Origin: Bradyrhizobium jicamae
Lineage (GTDB): Bacteria > Pseudomonadota > Alphaproteobacteria > Rhizobiales > Xanthobacteraceae
Assembly (NCBI RefSeq): GCF_018130695.1
Contig: NZ_JAFCJX010000006.1
Location: 1 to 64,000, forward strand
Reading direction: 5' to 3'
DNA length: 64,000 nucleotides
The stretch's first letter is position 1; the number at the start of each line of letters is the position of its first letter. The notes under the pieces are model-generated. The model was given only the letters and a program-made list of their open reading frames with translations, did no database searches and was not told the DNA's origin. Made by a program: the position numbers and the translations under genes. This document shows, in pieces, positions 37,452-49,031 of this stretch.

Positions 37452-38312
37452 TTACCCCGCCCTCGCCGTCACGATCCAGATCGAAGCCGGAAGCAGCACC
37501 GCGTTCCCCTTCACGTACGGCGTCAACGTCTCGCGCATCGACTGCACGGCGGCGGCGCGGATCTCGGCGGGATGGCCGTCGAGGGCGCGGCTGGCGGGAC
37601 CGATCTCGAGTGCGCCCTGCAGGGCGGCGTCGAGGCCGCCGCCGATCGCGATATCGAGCGCGAGCGGTACAGCCTCCATCGCGATATCAGTAAAGCCAGC
37701 GCCGCTGAGGATGCGATTCACCCGCTCCTCGGAAGCGAAGGCGAACGGACCGGGATCCTCGGGGCCCATCGGCGGCAGCTTCGGCACGTGCTTGTAGACC
37801 GCCTGCAGCGGCGCCATGAAGAACGGGTTTTCGCGCGGCTCGCGCCAGCAGGCGAAGGCAAGCCGCGCGGTCGACCGCAGCGCCTTGCGCAAATTGGTGA
37901 AGCTCAGCACCGGATCGGCAAAGAACATCACGCCGAAGCGCGAGGCCAGCAGATCGAAGCTGGCGGGATCGAAGGGATAGACGGTGGCGTCAGCCAGCGC
38001 GAAATCGACCGGAAGTCCCTTTGGCGCGCTGGCGCGGGCCCGCGTCAGCATCGGCTCGGAGACGTCGACGCCGAACACGTGTCCGTCGGGCGCGACCTTC
38101 GCGGCGAGCGCAAAGCTCGACGCGCCGCTGCCGCAACCGACATCGACGATCCGCTCGCCGCCAACAGGCGCCGCGCGATCGACCAGAACGTCGAGCACGG
38201 GCTTGAGGATGATGTCCTGCGCCGCCTGCCGCGCGGCCCAGCGCTCGCCGCCGGGGCCGTTCCAGTAGGCGATCTGGTCGGCGTTGCGTTCGTGGCCCGT
38301 CGCGGTAGCCAT
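37452..38312 (-). CDS. Class I SAM-dependent methyltransferase
   Basis: A 286-residue methyltransferase with motif I VDVGCGSGASSFALA near 56-70, GVDVSEPMLTRAR (SAM ribose acid) near 80-92, and motif FALADATVYPFDPASFDLLASRFGVMF. It belongs to the UbiE/Methyltransf_25-type group; the substrate is unknown. ATG 38312 overlaps the stop of the YciI-like gene upstream (TGATG), so the two are translated together. Confidence 0.88.
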   Translation of the reverse strand: MATATGHERNADQIAYWNGPGGERWAARQAAQDIILKPVLDVLVDRAAPVGGERIVDVGCGSGASSFALAAKVAPDGHVFGVDVSEPMLTRARASAPKGLPVDFALADATVYPFDPASFDLLASRFGVMFFADPVLSFTNLRKALRSTARLAFACWREPRENPFFMAPLQAVYKHVPKLPPMGPEDPGPFAFASEERVNRILSGAGFTDIAMEAVPLALDIAIGGGLDAALQGALEIGPASRALDGHPAEIRAAAVQSMRETLTPYVKGNAVLLPASIWIVTARAG

Positions 38313-38617
38313 CAGCAGGTCTCTTTCGTGGCGGCGCGCAGCATCGGCATGACCTGATAGCTGAAACCGGCATTGGCTTTGGTGACGGGATCATCAGCGA
38401 TGATCACTTGCGGATCGGCGTCGTCAGGCAGTTGCAGCACGCCGAGGCCCCAGACGCCGGCGGGATCGGCGACCGGTCCGAACACCAGCGCCTTGCCGTC
38501 GCGCAGCAGCGCGCCGCAATAGGCGACATGCGCCTGCATGATCTGGGCCTCCGCAGGCGTCATGTCCTGCGGGAAGGTCGGACGCGGGCCGGTCAATCGG
38601 CAGACATAGTATTTCAT
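38312..38617 (-). CDS. YciI-like protein
   Basis: A 101-residue ferredoxin-like alpha/beta protein starting MKYYVCRLTGPRPTFPQD, with MQAHVAYCGALLRDGKALVFGPVADPAG, typical of YCII-related proteins whose conserved His and Asp form a putative active site. Its exact reaction is unknown. It is translationally coupled to the methyltransferase downstream, which suggests the pair works on the same small molecule. Confidence 0.8.
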   Translation of the reverse strand: MKYYVCRLTGPRPTFPQDMTPAEAQIMQAHVAYCGALLRDGKALVFGPVADPAGVWGLGVLQLPDDADPQVIIADDPVTKANAGFSYQVMPMLRAATKETC

Positions 38618-38636
38618 GGCTGCGTGCGCCGCCGGA

Positions 38637-38948
38637 TCAGTTCGACGCCGAACCGGGCGACTTGGTGGCTTTCGGCGCAGCCGTCTTCGCAGCGGATTTG
38701 GCGGGCGCCTTCGCGGCCCCCTGCGGCGGGTTTTCGCTACGCACGGTGCCCCAGGGATCGGTATTGCCCTTGGCGGGAATGTTGTTGAGCGAGCGCTGAT
38801 AGGCCCGCTGCTCGTCGCGCTCGCGGTTCTTCTCGGCCTGGGTCTTCTCCTTGTCCTCCTCGCCATACTTCGGGATCGGCTGTTGCGACTGCGCACAAAC
38901 CGGCCCTGCCAGCAGCGCGCTGATGATCACGGCAAGAAGAATTCGCAT
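38637..38948 (-). CDS. Secreted, lysine/alanine-rich small protein
   Basis: A 103-residue product with a clear Sec signal (MRILLAVIISALLAGPVCAQ, cleavage near AQS), a very charged middle (KYGEEDKEKTQAEKNRERDEQ) and a low-complexity tail of Lys, Ala and Pro. This suggests a periplasmic or cell-surface disordered protein. GGGAG precedes ATG 38948. It ends 19 bases before the YciI-like gene and may share its transcript. Function unknown. Confidence 0.75.
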   Translation of the reverse strand: MRILLAVIISALLAGPVCAQSQQPIPKYGEEDKEKTQAEKNRERDEQRAYQRSLNNIPAKGNTDPWGTVRSENPPQGAAKAPAKSAAKTAAPKATKSPGSASN

Positions 38949-39055
38949 TGCTTTTCGCTCCCGGATTTGGCGCGGGACCATACCATCGCCCCGATGACGG
39001 CGCCAATGCGGCGCGCCGTGATGTTTGGAGGGAGAGCGTCGAGTCTGCCGAAGGA

Positions 39056-39280
39056 GTCCGCCTACGCTCTGCGAGCTCGGCGTGACAGCCTTCGCCCTGC
39101 GCGCAGTGAATTTGTGGCAAAAGTGCCGCGAAGGCTGGCATGCCGAGCCGCAGCCCGCAGGGCATCTGAGACGGTCCGCCTTCGCTCTTCGAGCTTCGGC
39201 GCGACAGCCTTCGCCCTGCGAATTGAGCAAGAGGACTCTCTGCCGCGAAGGCTGGCATGCCCAGCCGTAGCCCGCAGGGC
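39056..39280. repeat. Two tandem copies of a ~108-base palindromic repeat
   Basis: Copy A (39056-39163) and copy B (39174-39280) both run from gtccgcc through gacagccttcgccctgcg and gtgccgcgaaggctggcatgc to cccgcagggc, with differing middles. Each can fold on itself (agccttcgccctgcg against cgcagggcgaaggct). Copy B ends 6 bases from the encoded CCA of tRNA-Val. Confidence 0.8.
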
Positions 39281-39286
39281 GAAGGC

Positions 39287-39363
39287 TGGTGGGCGGCGAG
39301 AGATTCGAACTCCCGACCCTCTCGGTGTAAACGAGATGCTCTAACCAGCTGAGCTAGCCGCCC
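39287..39363 (-). tRNA. tRNA-Val (TAC)
   Basis: Minus-strand cloverleaf: acceptor GGGCGGC with GCCGCCC, D arm GCTC/GAGC, anticodon stem TCTCG/CGAGA with loop TTTACAC (anticodon TAC), T arm GGGAG/CTCTC with TTCGAAT, discriminator A and encoded CCA. Confidence 0.95.
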
Positions 39364-39447
39364 TTGAGGCGCCCTGTTTAGCCCTGCCCGCCCCTGCGGC
39401 GCAAGCGCGGACACGGCGGTAGCTGCACCGCGACAATGGAACGGCGA

Positions 39448-39477
39448 AACAAAAACGGCGCCCGAAGGCGCCGTTTT
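39448..39477 (-). terminator. Rho-independent terminator after lon
   Basis: On the minus strand, arms aaaacggcgcc and ggcgccgtttt around ttcg are followed by a T-run with one G. It lies about 40 bases after the lon stop. Confidence 0.88.
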
Positions 39478-39516
39478 CATGTCCTTGCAACACAGACCGG
39501 CCCAGTGGTGACCGGC

Positions 39517-41946
39517 TCAGTGGGCCGTCAGGCCGCCGCCCGCCTCGTCCTTGGTATCGGGTTTGACGTCGACCTTGGCATCCTCTTCCCAGACGATCGG
39601 CGTCGGCACGCGGGTCAGCGCTTTCGCGACGACCTCATCCAGGCGCGAGACCGGGATGATCTCCATGCCGCCCTTGATCGCATCGGAAATCTCCGTGAGA
39701 TCCTTGGCGTTGTCCTCGGGGATCAGCACCGTCTTGATGCCACCACGGGCCGCCGCCAGCAGCTTCTCCTTCAGACCGCCAATCGGCAGCACCCTGCCGC
39801 GCAGCGTGATCTCGCCGGTCATCGCGACATCGTGGCGGACCGGGATGCCGGTCATCACCGAGATGATCGCGGTGGCCATCGCGACACCGGCCGACGGACC
39901 GTCCTTCGGGGTTGCGCCCTCCGGCACGTGAACGTGGATGTCGCGGCGATCGAACATCGGCGGTTCGATGCCGTAGACGATCGCGCGCGAGCGGACGTAG
40001 GACGCCGCCGCCGAGATCGATTCCTTCATCACGTCACGCAGATTGCCCGTGACCGTCATCTTGCCCTTGCCGGGCATCATGACGCCTTCGATCGTGAGCA
40101 GCTCGCCGCCGACATCGGTCCAGGCCAGACCCGTGACGATACCGACCTGATCCTCGTCGTCGATCTCACCGAAGCGGTACTTCGGAACGCCGAGGAACTC
40201 CTCGATGTTCTTCTCGGTGACCTTGACCGACTTCTTCTTGGAGATCATCAGCTCCTTCACCGCCTTGCGGGCGAGTGTGGAGAGCTCACGCTCCAGGTTA
40301 CGCACGCCCGCTTCGCGGGTGTAGCGGCGGATCATCAGAAGCAGCGCCTCGTCGTCGATCGACCACTCCTTGGAGTCGAGGCCGTGCTTCGACAGCGCGC
40401 TCGGGATCAGATGCTTGCGCGCGATCTCGACCTTCTCGTTCTCGGTGTAGCCCGCGATCCGGATGATCTCCATGCGGTCCATCAGCGGGCCCGGAATATT
40501 CAGCGTATTCGCGGTCGTGATGAACATCACGTTGGACAGATCGTAGTCGACCTCGAGATAGTGGTCGTTGAAGGTCGAGTTCTGCTCGGGGTCGAGAACC
40601 TCGAGCAGCGCCGATGACGGATCGCCGCGGAAATCGGCGCCCATCTTGTCGATCTCGTCCAGCAGGAACAGCGGGTTCGAGGACTTCGCCTTGCGCATCG
40701 ACTGGATGATCTTGCCGGGCATCGAGCCGATGTAGGTGCGGCGGTGACCGCGGATCTCGGCCTCGTCACGCACGCCGCCGAGCGACACGCGCACGAACTC
40801 GCGCCCCGTGGCCTTCGCGATCGACTTGCCGAGCGAGGTCTTGCCGACGCCGGGAGGCCCGACCAGGCACAGGATCGGTCCGGTCAGCTTGTTGGCGCGC
40901 GACTGCACGGCGAGATACTCGACGATGCGGTCCTTGACCTTCTCCAGCCCGTAGTGATCCGAGTCCAGAACCGCCTGCGCGGCCTCGAGGTCCTTCTTGA
41001 CCTTGGACTTCTTGCCCCACGGGATCGACAGCAACCAATCCAGATAGTTGCGCACGACGGTCGCTTCCGCGGACATCGGCGACATCTGGCGCAGCTTCTT
41101 CAACTCGTGCTGGGCCTTCTCGCGCGCTTCCTTGGAGAGCTTGGTCTTGGAGATCTTCTCCTCCAGATCGGCCAACTCGTCGCGACCTTCGTCGTCGCCG
41201 AGCTCCTTCTGGATCGCCTTCATCTGCTCGTTCAGGTAATACTCGCGCTGGGTCTTCTCCATCTGGCGTTTGACACGCGAGCGGATCCGCTTCTCGACCT
41301 GCAGCACCGAGATCTCGCTCTCCATCAGGCCCAGCACCTTCTCCAGGCGCTGCGTGACGGACAACGTCTCCAGGATGCCCTGGCGATCGGCGATCTTGAC
41401 CGCAAGATGCGAGGCGACGGTGTCGCCGAGCTTGGCGAAATCGGTGATCGCCTGCACGACGCCGACGACCTCGGCGGAGATCTTCTTGTTGAGCTTCACA
41501 TAGCTCTCGAAGTCGGACACGACCGAACGCGCCAGCGCCTCGGCCTCAACCGAGTTGGCGTCGGTGTCGGCGAGCGCGACCGCGGTCGCCTCGTAATATT
41601 CGGCGCGATCGGAATATTTCTCGACGCGCGCGCGCTCCAGGCCCTCGACCAGCACCTTCACCGTGCCGTCGGGGAGCTTCAGGAGCTGCAGCACGCTGGC
41701 GAGCGTACCGGTCTCGTAGATCGAGTCGGGGGCAGGATCATCATCGGACGCGTTCTTCTGCGTCGCGAGCATGATCAGCGCGTCGTTCTTCATCACCTCT
41801 TCGAGCGCGCGGATCGATTTCTCGCGGCCGACGAACAGAGGCACGATCATGTGCGGGAAAACGACGATGTCGCGGAGCGGCAGTACCGGATAGGAGTGGC
41901 TTTCGCCGTGAACGATCGTTGGCCTGGGTTTTGATGACGTAGACAT
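39517..41946 (-). CDS. lon: ATP-dependent protease Lon
   Basis: An 809-residue LonA: an N-terminal substrate domain ([24 protein letters not shown]), a coiled middle, the AAA+ module with Walker [14 protein letters not shown] near 350 and Walker [12 protein letters not shown], and the C-terminal Ser-Lys protease domain with PKDGPSAG carrying the catalytic Ser and a later Lys. It degrades misfolded and regulatory proteins. It follows clpX on the same strand after about 300 bases; TTGACA on the minus strand at 42131-42136 could be a -35, but no good -10 is visible. Confidence 0.97.
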   Translation of the reverse strand: MSTSSKPRPTIVHGESHSYPVLPLRDIVVFPHMIVPLFVGREKSIRALEEVMKNDALIMLATQKNASDDDPAPDSIYETGTLASVLQLLKLPDGTVKVLVEGLERARVEKYSDRAEYYEATAVALADTDANSVEAEALARSVVSDFESYVKLNKKISAEVVGVVQAITDFAKLGDTVASHLAVKIADRQGILETLSVTQRLEKVLGLMESEISVLQVEKRIRSRVKRQMEKTQREYYLNEQMKAIQKELGDDEGRDELADLEEKISKTKLSKEAREKAQHELKKLRQMSPMSAEATVVRNYLDWLLSIPWGKKSKVKKDLEAAQAVLDSDHYGLEKVKDRIVEYLAVQSRANKLTGPILCLVGPPGVGKTSLGKSIAKATGREFVRVSLGGVRDEAEIRGHRRTYIGSMPGKIIQSMRKAKSSNPLFLLDEIDKMGADFRGDPSSALLEVLDPEQNSTFNDHYLEVDYDLSNVMFITTANTLNIPGPLMDRMEIIRIAGYTENEKVEIARKHLIPSALSKHGLDSKEWSIDDEALLLMIRRYTREAGVRNLERELSTLARKAVKELMISKKKSVKVTEKNIEEFLGVPKYRFGEIDDEDQVGIVTGLAWTDVGGELLTIEGVMMPGKGKMTVTGNLRDVMKESISAAASYVRSRAIVYGIEPPMFDRRDIHVHVPEGATPKDGPSAGVAMATAIISVMTGIPVRHDVAMTGEITLRGRVLPIGGLKEKLLAAARGGIKTVLIPEDNAKDLTEISDAIKGGMEIIPVSRLDEVVAKALTRVPTPIVWEEDAKVDVKPDTKDEAGGGLTAH

Positions 41947-42183
41947 GGCCTATTCCTTTTGTTGTGCCCCCTTGCTCGCAGCCCGCTTGAGGAGCGCAAC
42001 CGCCACAAGGTGCCTTGGTGATGCGGAATTCGTGGCCGTCTGAGCCGCCTTGTCCGCATCGTTGGAGCGACGAATCTCGACACACGAGGACCCGTCACAG
42101 ACAGCATTAGGTGGCTATCGGGCACAGGGGTGTCAAGTCCGGAGAAAAGCCCGTAAATTCAGGATAAACAAGCGGTTGCAGCA

Positions 42184-42219
42184 CAAATAAAAACGGCCGC
42201 CGGGACGCCCGGCAGCCGT
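42184..42219 (-). terminator. Rho-independent terminator after clpX
   Basis: Minus-strand hairpin, arms acggctgccggg and cccggcggccgt (one mismatch) separated by cgt, followed by TTTTATTT. It lies about 30 bases after the clpX stop. Confidence 0.88.
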
Positions 42220-42249
42220 GCATTTTTGGCATATCGCTGTCGCAGCGCG

Positions 42250-43521
<1,272 letters not shown>

Positions 43522-43967
43522 TCATTATCTCCGTCCGCCGTTCGATCCCAGTTTGCTCGACCGGCCCATTCCGGCACGACGCCGGCGCATTGGGGTAGAT
43601 AGAGCAAATTCCGTACCAAAAAAGACCCTACGCAATACACACCGTGCGAATCACGGTTTATTCGAATCTCCCGCGATCATATCCGATACGTCACAGCCAA
43701 CCATGCTGGCAGGCGACTATCAAGAATTCGCTAATCGGGCCGCGGCCTCAAGACCGTGACAATACCGTGATTTTCCGGCTTCGCACGTGGAATACACGTC
43801 GAAATCCGCCAATCGTTGCGGGATTACCACGGCAGCCAATGAGCACGAAAGCGGAACTTTTTGCCTGCGTGCAGATATCGGCAGGCCGCTTCGGCCAAAA
43901 TGACCGGATTGGCGAGCCGCCGGCGCGTCAGGCACGCCGGCGATCACCGGAGTAGTACCCCTTAATC
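43522..43967. other. clpP-clpX spacer
   Basis: No gene is convincing in these 446 bases. A stem-loop gccggcg/cgccggc at 43919-43941 lies just after clpP (minus direction) but lacks a T-run, so it could be an mRNA-stabilising or Rho-linked structure. The region near clpX is AT-richer and is the probable place of the clpX promoter. Confidence 0.5.
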
Positions 43968-44603
43968 TCAGGCAGCCTTCGCCGCGCTCGGATCGTCAGG
44001 ACGCTTGTCGATGACCTTGTCGACGAGACCGAACGCCTTGGCGTCGTCGGCGGTGAGGAACTTGTCGCGCTCGAGCGCATCCTCGATCGTCTTGTAGGTC
44101 TGGCCGGTGTGCTTCACGTAGATCTCGTTGAGACGCTTCTTGAGATTCAGGATCTCCTGCGCGTGCAGCATGATGTCGGTGGCCTGGCCCTGGAAGCCGC
44201 CGGAGGGCTGGTGAACCATGATGCGCGAGTTCGGCAGCGAGAAGCGCATGTCCTTTTCACCCGCGCACAGCAGCAGCGAGCCCATCGAAGCCGCCTGCCC
44301 GGTGCAGAGCGTGGAGACCGGCGGGCGGATGAACTGCATGGTGTCGTAGATCGCAAGGCCCGATGTCACCACGCCGCCCGGCGAGTTGATGTACATCGAG
44401 ATTTCCTTCTTCGGATTCTCGGCTTCGAGGAACAAGAGCTGCGCGACGATCAGCGTCGACATCCCATCCTCGACCGGGCCGGTCACGAAGATGATGCGCT
44501 CCTTCAGGAGGCGCGAGAAAATGTCGTAGGCGCGTTCACCGCGATTGGTCTGCTCGACGACCATCGGCACGAGGTTCATGTAGGTTTCAACGGGATCGCG
44601 CAT
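43968..44603 (-). CDS. clpP: ATP-dependent Clp protease proteolytic subunit ClpP
   Basis: A 211-residue serine peptidase of the S14 family that assembles as a tetradecamer. The catalytic Ser lies in [11 protein letters not shown], the His in [11 protein letters not shown], and the Asp follows in the handle region ([10 protein letters not shown] neighbourhood). The N-terminal axial part ([19 protein letters not shown]) is complete. The order tig-clpP-clpX-lon is a conserved proteostasis cluster. Confidence 0.97.
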   Translation of the reverse strand: MRDPVETYMNLVPMVVEQTNRGERAYDIFSRLLKERIIFVTGPVEDGMSTLIVAQLLFLEAENPKKEISMYINSPGGVVTSGLAIYDTMQFIRPPVSTLCTGQAASMGSLLLCAGEKDMRFSLPNSRIMVHQPSGGFQGQATDIMLHAQEILNLKKRLNEIYVKHTGQTYKTIEDALERDKFLTADDAKAFGLVDKVIDKRPDDPSAAKAA

Positions 44604-44849
44604 GTATCACCCTGGGGGTTGGATGGGACACCTGTCCGGATAAGGGCCGGCTTGAGAACCGGCCGCGAGGACAGAGGCCCCGTGATGCAGATACGGCGTT
44701 CAGATAGGCGCCAATTCCCCGGCGGCAAGGCCGGATCACGGGCGGTCTGAACGCCGGTCAGTTCAAACCGATTCGTAGCTCCGCGCCTAGCGACGGAAGG
44801 CTGCCGCGGATGCGCTTTCACGGTTCATCATTAACACGAGGTGCTGCGA

Positions 44850-46211
44850 TTAAGCGGCAGTTTTCTCAGCGTCTTCATCCCTGAACAGCTCTTCCTTGGT
44901 GACCTTCTTCTCGGTCACGTTGGCAAGCTCGAGGATGTAGTCCACCACCTTGTCCTCGTAGATCGGCGCGCGCAGTTGGGCGAGCGCCTGGGCGTTGTTG
45001 CGGTAGTAGTCCCAGACTTCCTTCTCGCGGCCGGGCATCTGGCGGGCGCGCTCGATCACGGCGCGACCCACTTCATCGTCGGTCACGGTGATCTTGTTCT
45101 TCTCGCCGATCTCCGACAGCACGAGGCCGAGGCGGACGCGGCGGTCGGCGATCTTCTGGTACTCGTCCTTGGCCTTCTCTTCGGTGGTGTCCTCGTCGGC
45201 GAAGGTCTTGCCCGACTGCTTCATCTCCGACTCGATCGAGGTCCACATCAGGTTGAACTCTTCGGCGACCAGCGACGGCGGCGCTTCGAACTTGTGGCTC
45301 TCGTCGAGACGGTCGAGCAGCGCGCGCTTGACGCGCTGGCGCGTCGCGCCGGCGAACTCGGCCTTCAGCCGCTCGCGCGCGGCGTCCTTCAGCTTGTCGA
45401 GCGATTCGAGGCCGAGGTTCTTGGCGAACTCGTCGTCGATCGTGACCTCACCGGGCGCCTCGATCTGGGTCGCCGTGGTCTCGAACTCGGCCGGCTTGCC
45501 GGCGAGCTCGGCGTTCAGATAGTTGGTCGGAAAACCAACCTTGAGCGTCTTGGTTTCGCCGGCGCCGACACCAATCAGCTGCTCCTCGAAGCCCGGGATG
45601 AACTGGCCGGCGCCGATCACGACCTGGATGCCTTCGCCGGTGCCGCCATCGAACGCGACGCCGTCGATGGTGCCCTTGAAGTTGATGGTGACGCGGTCAC
45701 CCTTCTCGGCCTTGGCGCCCTCGGCCTTCGCATTGTAGGGACGGCTGCCATCGGCGATGCGCTGGATCGCGTCATCGACATCCTTGTCTGAGACGTCGAC
45801 CACCGGCTTCTCGACCGAGAACGATTTGAAGTCGGCGAGCGTGATCGCCGGCACCACTTCGATCGCAACCGTGTAGGTCAGGTCGGTCTTGCCCGCGAGC
45901 AGCTCTTCGACGTCCTTCTGCTCGGTCGGCATCGTGATCTTCGGCTCGGTCGCGAGGCGGAAGCCGCGATCGGTGAAGATCTGGGTGTTGGTGTCGCGGA
46001 TGGTCTGGTCGATGGTCTCGGCCATCACCGAGCGGCCATAGACCTTCTTCAGATGCGCGACCGGCACCTTGCCCGGACGGAAGCCGTTGATGCGGACCTT
46101 GTCCTTCAGGTCTGTCAGCTTGGCGCCGGCCTTGGCATCGAGATCGGATGCCGGGACGCTGATCTTGAACTCGTGCTTCAGTCCCTCGTTGAGGGTTTCG
46201 GTGACCTGCAT
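44850..46211 (-). CDS. tig: Trigger factor
   Basis: A 453-residue ribosome-bound chaperone and peptidyl-prolyl isomerase. The N-terminal ribosome-binding domain contains the signature [16 protein letters not shown] (FRxGKxP) near 42-57; the FKBP domain reads [20 protein letters not shown]; a long helical C-terminal domain follows. It starts the tig-clpP-clpX-lon run on the minus strand. The C-terminal tail is Lys/Glu-rich, as usual. Confidence 0.97.
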   Translation of the reverse strand: MQVTETLNEGLKHEFKISVPASDLDAKAGAKLTDLKDKVRINGFRPGKVPVAHLKKVYGRSVMAETIDQTIRDTNTQIFTDRGFRLATEPKITMPTEQKDVEELLAGKTDLTYTVAIEVVPAITLADFKSFSVEKPVVDVSDKDVDDAIQRIADGSRPYNAKAEGAKAEKGDRVTINFKGTIDGVAFDGGTGEGIQVVIGAGQFIPGFEEQLIGVGAGETKTLKVGFPTNYLNAELAGKPAEFETTATQIEAPGEVTIDDEFAKNLGLESLDKLKDAARERLKAEFAGATRQRVKRALLDRLDESHKFEAPPSLVAEEFNLMWTSIESEMKQSGKTFADEDTTEEKAKDEYQKIADRRVRLGLVLSEIGEKNKITVTDDEVGRAVIERARQMPGREKEVWDYYRNNAQALAQLRAPIYEDKVVDYILELANVTEKKVTKEELFRDEDAEKTAA

Positions 46212-46368
46212 CTTCTTCTTCCGCTTGCGCCGCGGCCCGAACGGTCGCGACTCTGTTCAAATCATCTAACGCGCGACCTTTAAGGCCTAACGTCTGTGGG
46301 TTCGGCGAACCGACGTCCTTGCGGGCGAAGGTTCTCCAAGGAATCGTCATGCAAACGCGATAAGCGCT

Positions 46369-46453
<85 letters not shown>

Positions 46454-46589
46454 GTGAAAGCATCCCAATCCGGCCGCGATGCCGCGGGCGGCCGGGCTTA
46501 TAACATGGGCTCACCGGTTCGCAGCAAAAAAATGGCCGGTTTTGCACCCTGCCCTGCGGCCGATCGCGGCTGGACAGATCGGTGAGAAA

Positions 46590-47915
46590 ATGGTCCGGAT
46601 CGGGCCGATGGCAAGTGCTGATTTCCCGCTAGATCGACGCAGGCTGATAGCCGGAATTGGCGCCGCCGCGCTTATCCCGGCGCTGCCCTCCGTAGCCGTC
46701 GCCCAGGCCCGCGCCGCCCTCGCGCTTCAAGCCAAAGCGGACCAGATTTCGCTGCGTCCGGGCGAAGCCGAAACTCCGGTCTGGTCGATCGGCGGCCCGG
46801 AACTCCGGTTCAAGCGGGGCGACCTGCTCGACGTCAATTTCACCAATGGCCAGCCTGGGCCGGTCGCGCTGAACTGGCGGGGAATCGACGGTGCAGCGGC
46901 TGTCGAACCGCTAGCTTCCCGGGCGCCGCTCGCACCCGGCTCCTCCGAAACGTTCCCTCTCCAGTTCCGGCATGCAGGCACCTTCTTGTGCGAGGCCGGA
47001 TTGCTCGGGGATGGCGGCATCAGACCAGCACGGAGCCGGGCCATCGTAGTGACCGAAAGCACCCCGATTTCAGTCGATCGCGACGAGCTCCTGCTGATCG
47101 AAGAATGGTGGCTCAAGCCCGACGGGAAGGCCCTCGCTTCCGGCCTCAGTCCAGAGAATGCTAAGGTATTTCATAGTATTAACGGAAAGCCTTCGTTCGA
47201 TATCTCGGCCCGAGCCAACGACCGCCTGAGACTCCGCTTCATCAATGCCGGGCAGCGGACTGTGATGGCGGTGAAGATCGAAAACCTCGAGGTCCGCGTG
47301 ATGGGCGTCGATGGCCAGCCGGCCGAGCCGTTCCCGGCCCGCAACGGCGCGCTGGTCCTCGCGCCCGGCGGCCGGACCGATGCCTTTGTCGATGTTGTCG
47401 GCGCGGCGGGAACCAGCTTCGCGGTCCTGCTCCACGATGGCAAGGAGGCGCGGCCGGCCGGTAAAGTGAGCATCTCGAAGGAAGCACCTGTTCGGCCAGC
47501 CCCGTTGCCGCCGGCACCGCCGCTGCCCTCCAACGGCCTGCCGACCAACATCGACCTGAAGAACGCGGCGCGCGTCGACTTGCCGCTCGGCAATTCCGCC
47601 GACTGGCTCAAGCCGATCGACTTCAAGCCGTCCTCTGCCCCCGCCTTCAAGGTCAAGCCCGGTCGTCCGGTGGTTCTTGCCCTGGCCAACCGCGGGCCGC
47701 TGACCAACGTCTTCCACCTGCACGGCCACCACTTCCGCCTGCTCGACCGGCTCGACGACGGCTGGAAGCCGTTCTGGCTCGATACGCTGGCGCTCGCGCC
47801 CGGCGAGACCCAGCGCATCGCCTTCCTCGCCGAGCATCCCGGGCGCTATCTGATCGAGTCGGTTGCCACCGATTGGGCGGCGCCGCGCCTCCTGCGATGG
47901 TACAGTGTCGAATAA
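46590..47915 (+). CDS. Tat-exported multicopper-oxidase-fold protein lacking most copper ligands
   Basis: A 441-residue cupredoxin-repeat protein with a twin-arginine leader (LDRRRLIAGIGAAALIPALP, ending AVAQA). In true multicopper oxidases the motifs are HWHG, WYHxH, HxHGHxF and HCHxxxH. Here only the third is kept (NVFHLHGHHF near 373-382); the first reads ALNWRGIDG, the second TFLCEAGLLG, and the last YLIESVATDW. So a working copper centre is unlikely, as in FtsP/SufI-type proteins that have a structural role in division. I start at ATG 46590 (GGTGAG upstream). It may be a structural periplasmic protein. Confidence 0.82.
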   Translation: MVRIGPMASADFPLDRRRLIAGIGAAALIPALPSVAVAQARAALALQAKADQISLRPGEAETPVWSIGGPELRFKRGDLLDVNFTNGQPGPVALNWRGIDGAAAVEPLASRAPLAPGSSETFPLQFRHAGTFLCEAGLLGDGGIRPARSRAIVVTESTPISVDRDELLLIEEWWLKPDGKALASGLSPENAKVFHSINGKPSFDISARANDRLRLRFINAGQRTVMAVKIENLEVRVMGVDGQPAEPFPARNGALVLAPGGRTDAFVDVVGAAGTSFAVLLHDGKEARPAGKVSISKEAPVRPAPLPPAPPLPSNGLPTNIDLKNAARVDLPLGNSADWLKPIDFKPSSAPAFKVKPGRPVVLALANRGPLTNVFHLHGHHFRLLDRLDDGWKPFWLDTLALAPGETQRIAFLAEHPGRYLIESVATDWAAPRLLRWYSVE

Positions 47916-47945
47916 GAACAAGAGGAAACACCCAAGGAAGCCTCA

Positions 47946-49031
47946 ATGAGCCAGACAGTTGCAGCGATCCGCGAAGTCCGTGCGCGAAGCGTCGAGGTGC
48001 CGCTCAAGCGTCCCCTGAAGAACGCCTTCGGCGTGTTCAACTCCGGCCCGCTGGTCTTGATCGATGTGGAGACCGATCAGGGCGTTACCGGCCGCTCCTA
48101 CATCTTCGCCTACAGCAAGCTCACGCTGAAGCCGCTTGCCTATCTGATCGAGCAGATCGGCCGGGAGCTGATCGGCAAGCCGGTCGCGCCGTTCGAGCTG
48201 ATGAAGGCGATGGACGCCAAGTTTCGTTTGCTGAGCTGGCAGGGCCTGGTCGGCATGGCCGTTTCCGGCCTCGACATGGCCTACTGGGACATCATCGGCC
48301 AGCAAGCCGGTCGGCCATTGGCCGAACTGCTCGGCGGCACCGTGAAACCGATCAAAGCCTATGACAGCTACGGCGTCGTCGATCCCATCGCAGACGAGCG
48401 CGCGCTGCGCCGCTCTCTCGACCAGGGTTTTAGGGGCATCAAGATCAAGGGCGGCGACGGCGATGCCGCCAATGACGAGCGCGTCGTGAAGGGCGTGCGC
48501 GCCCTGCTCGGCCCCGACATCGCACTGATGCTCGACTTCAACCAGTCGCTCGATCCGGCCGAAGCTTCGCGCCGCATCGCGCGCCTTGCGCCCTACGATC
48601 TGCACTGGATCGAGGAACCGGTGCCGCAGGAAAGCCTGTCGGGCCATGCCAAGGTGCGCGAGACCTCGCCGACGCCGATCCAGGCCGGCGAGAACTGGTG
48701 GTTCCCGCGTGGCTTCGCGGAAGCGATCGCCGCCGGCGCGTCCGATTTCATCATGCCCGACGTGATGAAGGTCGGTGGCGTCACCGGCTGGCTGCAGGTC
48801 GCAGGCCAGGCCGATGCCGCCTCGATCCCGATGTCGAGCCACCTGTTCGCCGAGGTCAGCGCGCATCTCCTAGCGGTGACGCCAACCGCGCACTGGCTCG
48901 AGTTCCTGGATTTTGCGGGTGCGATCCTGGCAAGGCCGGCGGAGATCGTGGATGGCACGGTGATTGCGCGTGGTCCCGGTCTCGGGATGGAGTGGAACGA
49001 GTCGGCGGTGGCGAAATATCTGGTGAGCTAG
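47946..49031 (+). CDS. Mandelate racemase-like enolase-superfamily enzyme
   Basis: A 361-residue enzyme that resembles mandelate racemase along its length. The base pair and metal ligands are all in place: Lys-x-Lys in GIKIKGG, Asp in LDFNQSLD, Glu in WIEEPV, Glu in AGENWW, Asp in MPDVMKVGG, His in MSSHLFAEVSAHL and Glu in AHWLEF. So it should abstract an alpha-proton from a hydroxy acid, perhaps mandelate or a related aryl acid. It lies 30 bases after the multicopper-like gene, and converges on a GNAT gene with a 4-base overlap. Confidence 0.9.
   Translation: MSQTVAAIREVRARSVEVPLKRPLKNAFGVFNSGPLVLIDVETDQGVTGRSYIFAYSKLTLKPLAYLIEQIGRELIGKPVAPFELMKAMDAKFRLLSWQGLVGMAVSGLDMAYWDIIGQQAGRPLAELLGGTVKPIKAYDSYGVVDPIADERALRRSLDQGFRGIKIKGGDGDAANDERVVKGVRALLGPDIALMLDFNQSLDPAEASRRIARLAPYDLHWIEEPVPQESLSGHAKVRETSPTPIQAGENWWFPRGFAEAIAAGASDFIMPDVMKVGGVTGWLQVAGQADAASIPMSSHLFAEVSAHLLAVTPTAHWLEFLDFAGAILARPAEIVDGTVIARGPGLGMEWNESAVAKYLVS

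Noticed and set aside
42100..42140. Heat-shock (RpoH) or sigma-70 promoter for lon
   Set aside because: TTGACA is present on the minus strand at 42131-42136 but no -10 at an acceptable distance; not strong enough for a feature.
43919..43941. Rho-independent terminator after clpP
   Set aside because: The stem is strong but no T-run follows it in the minus direction.
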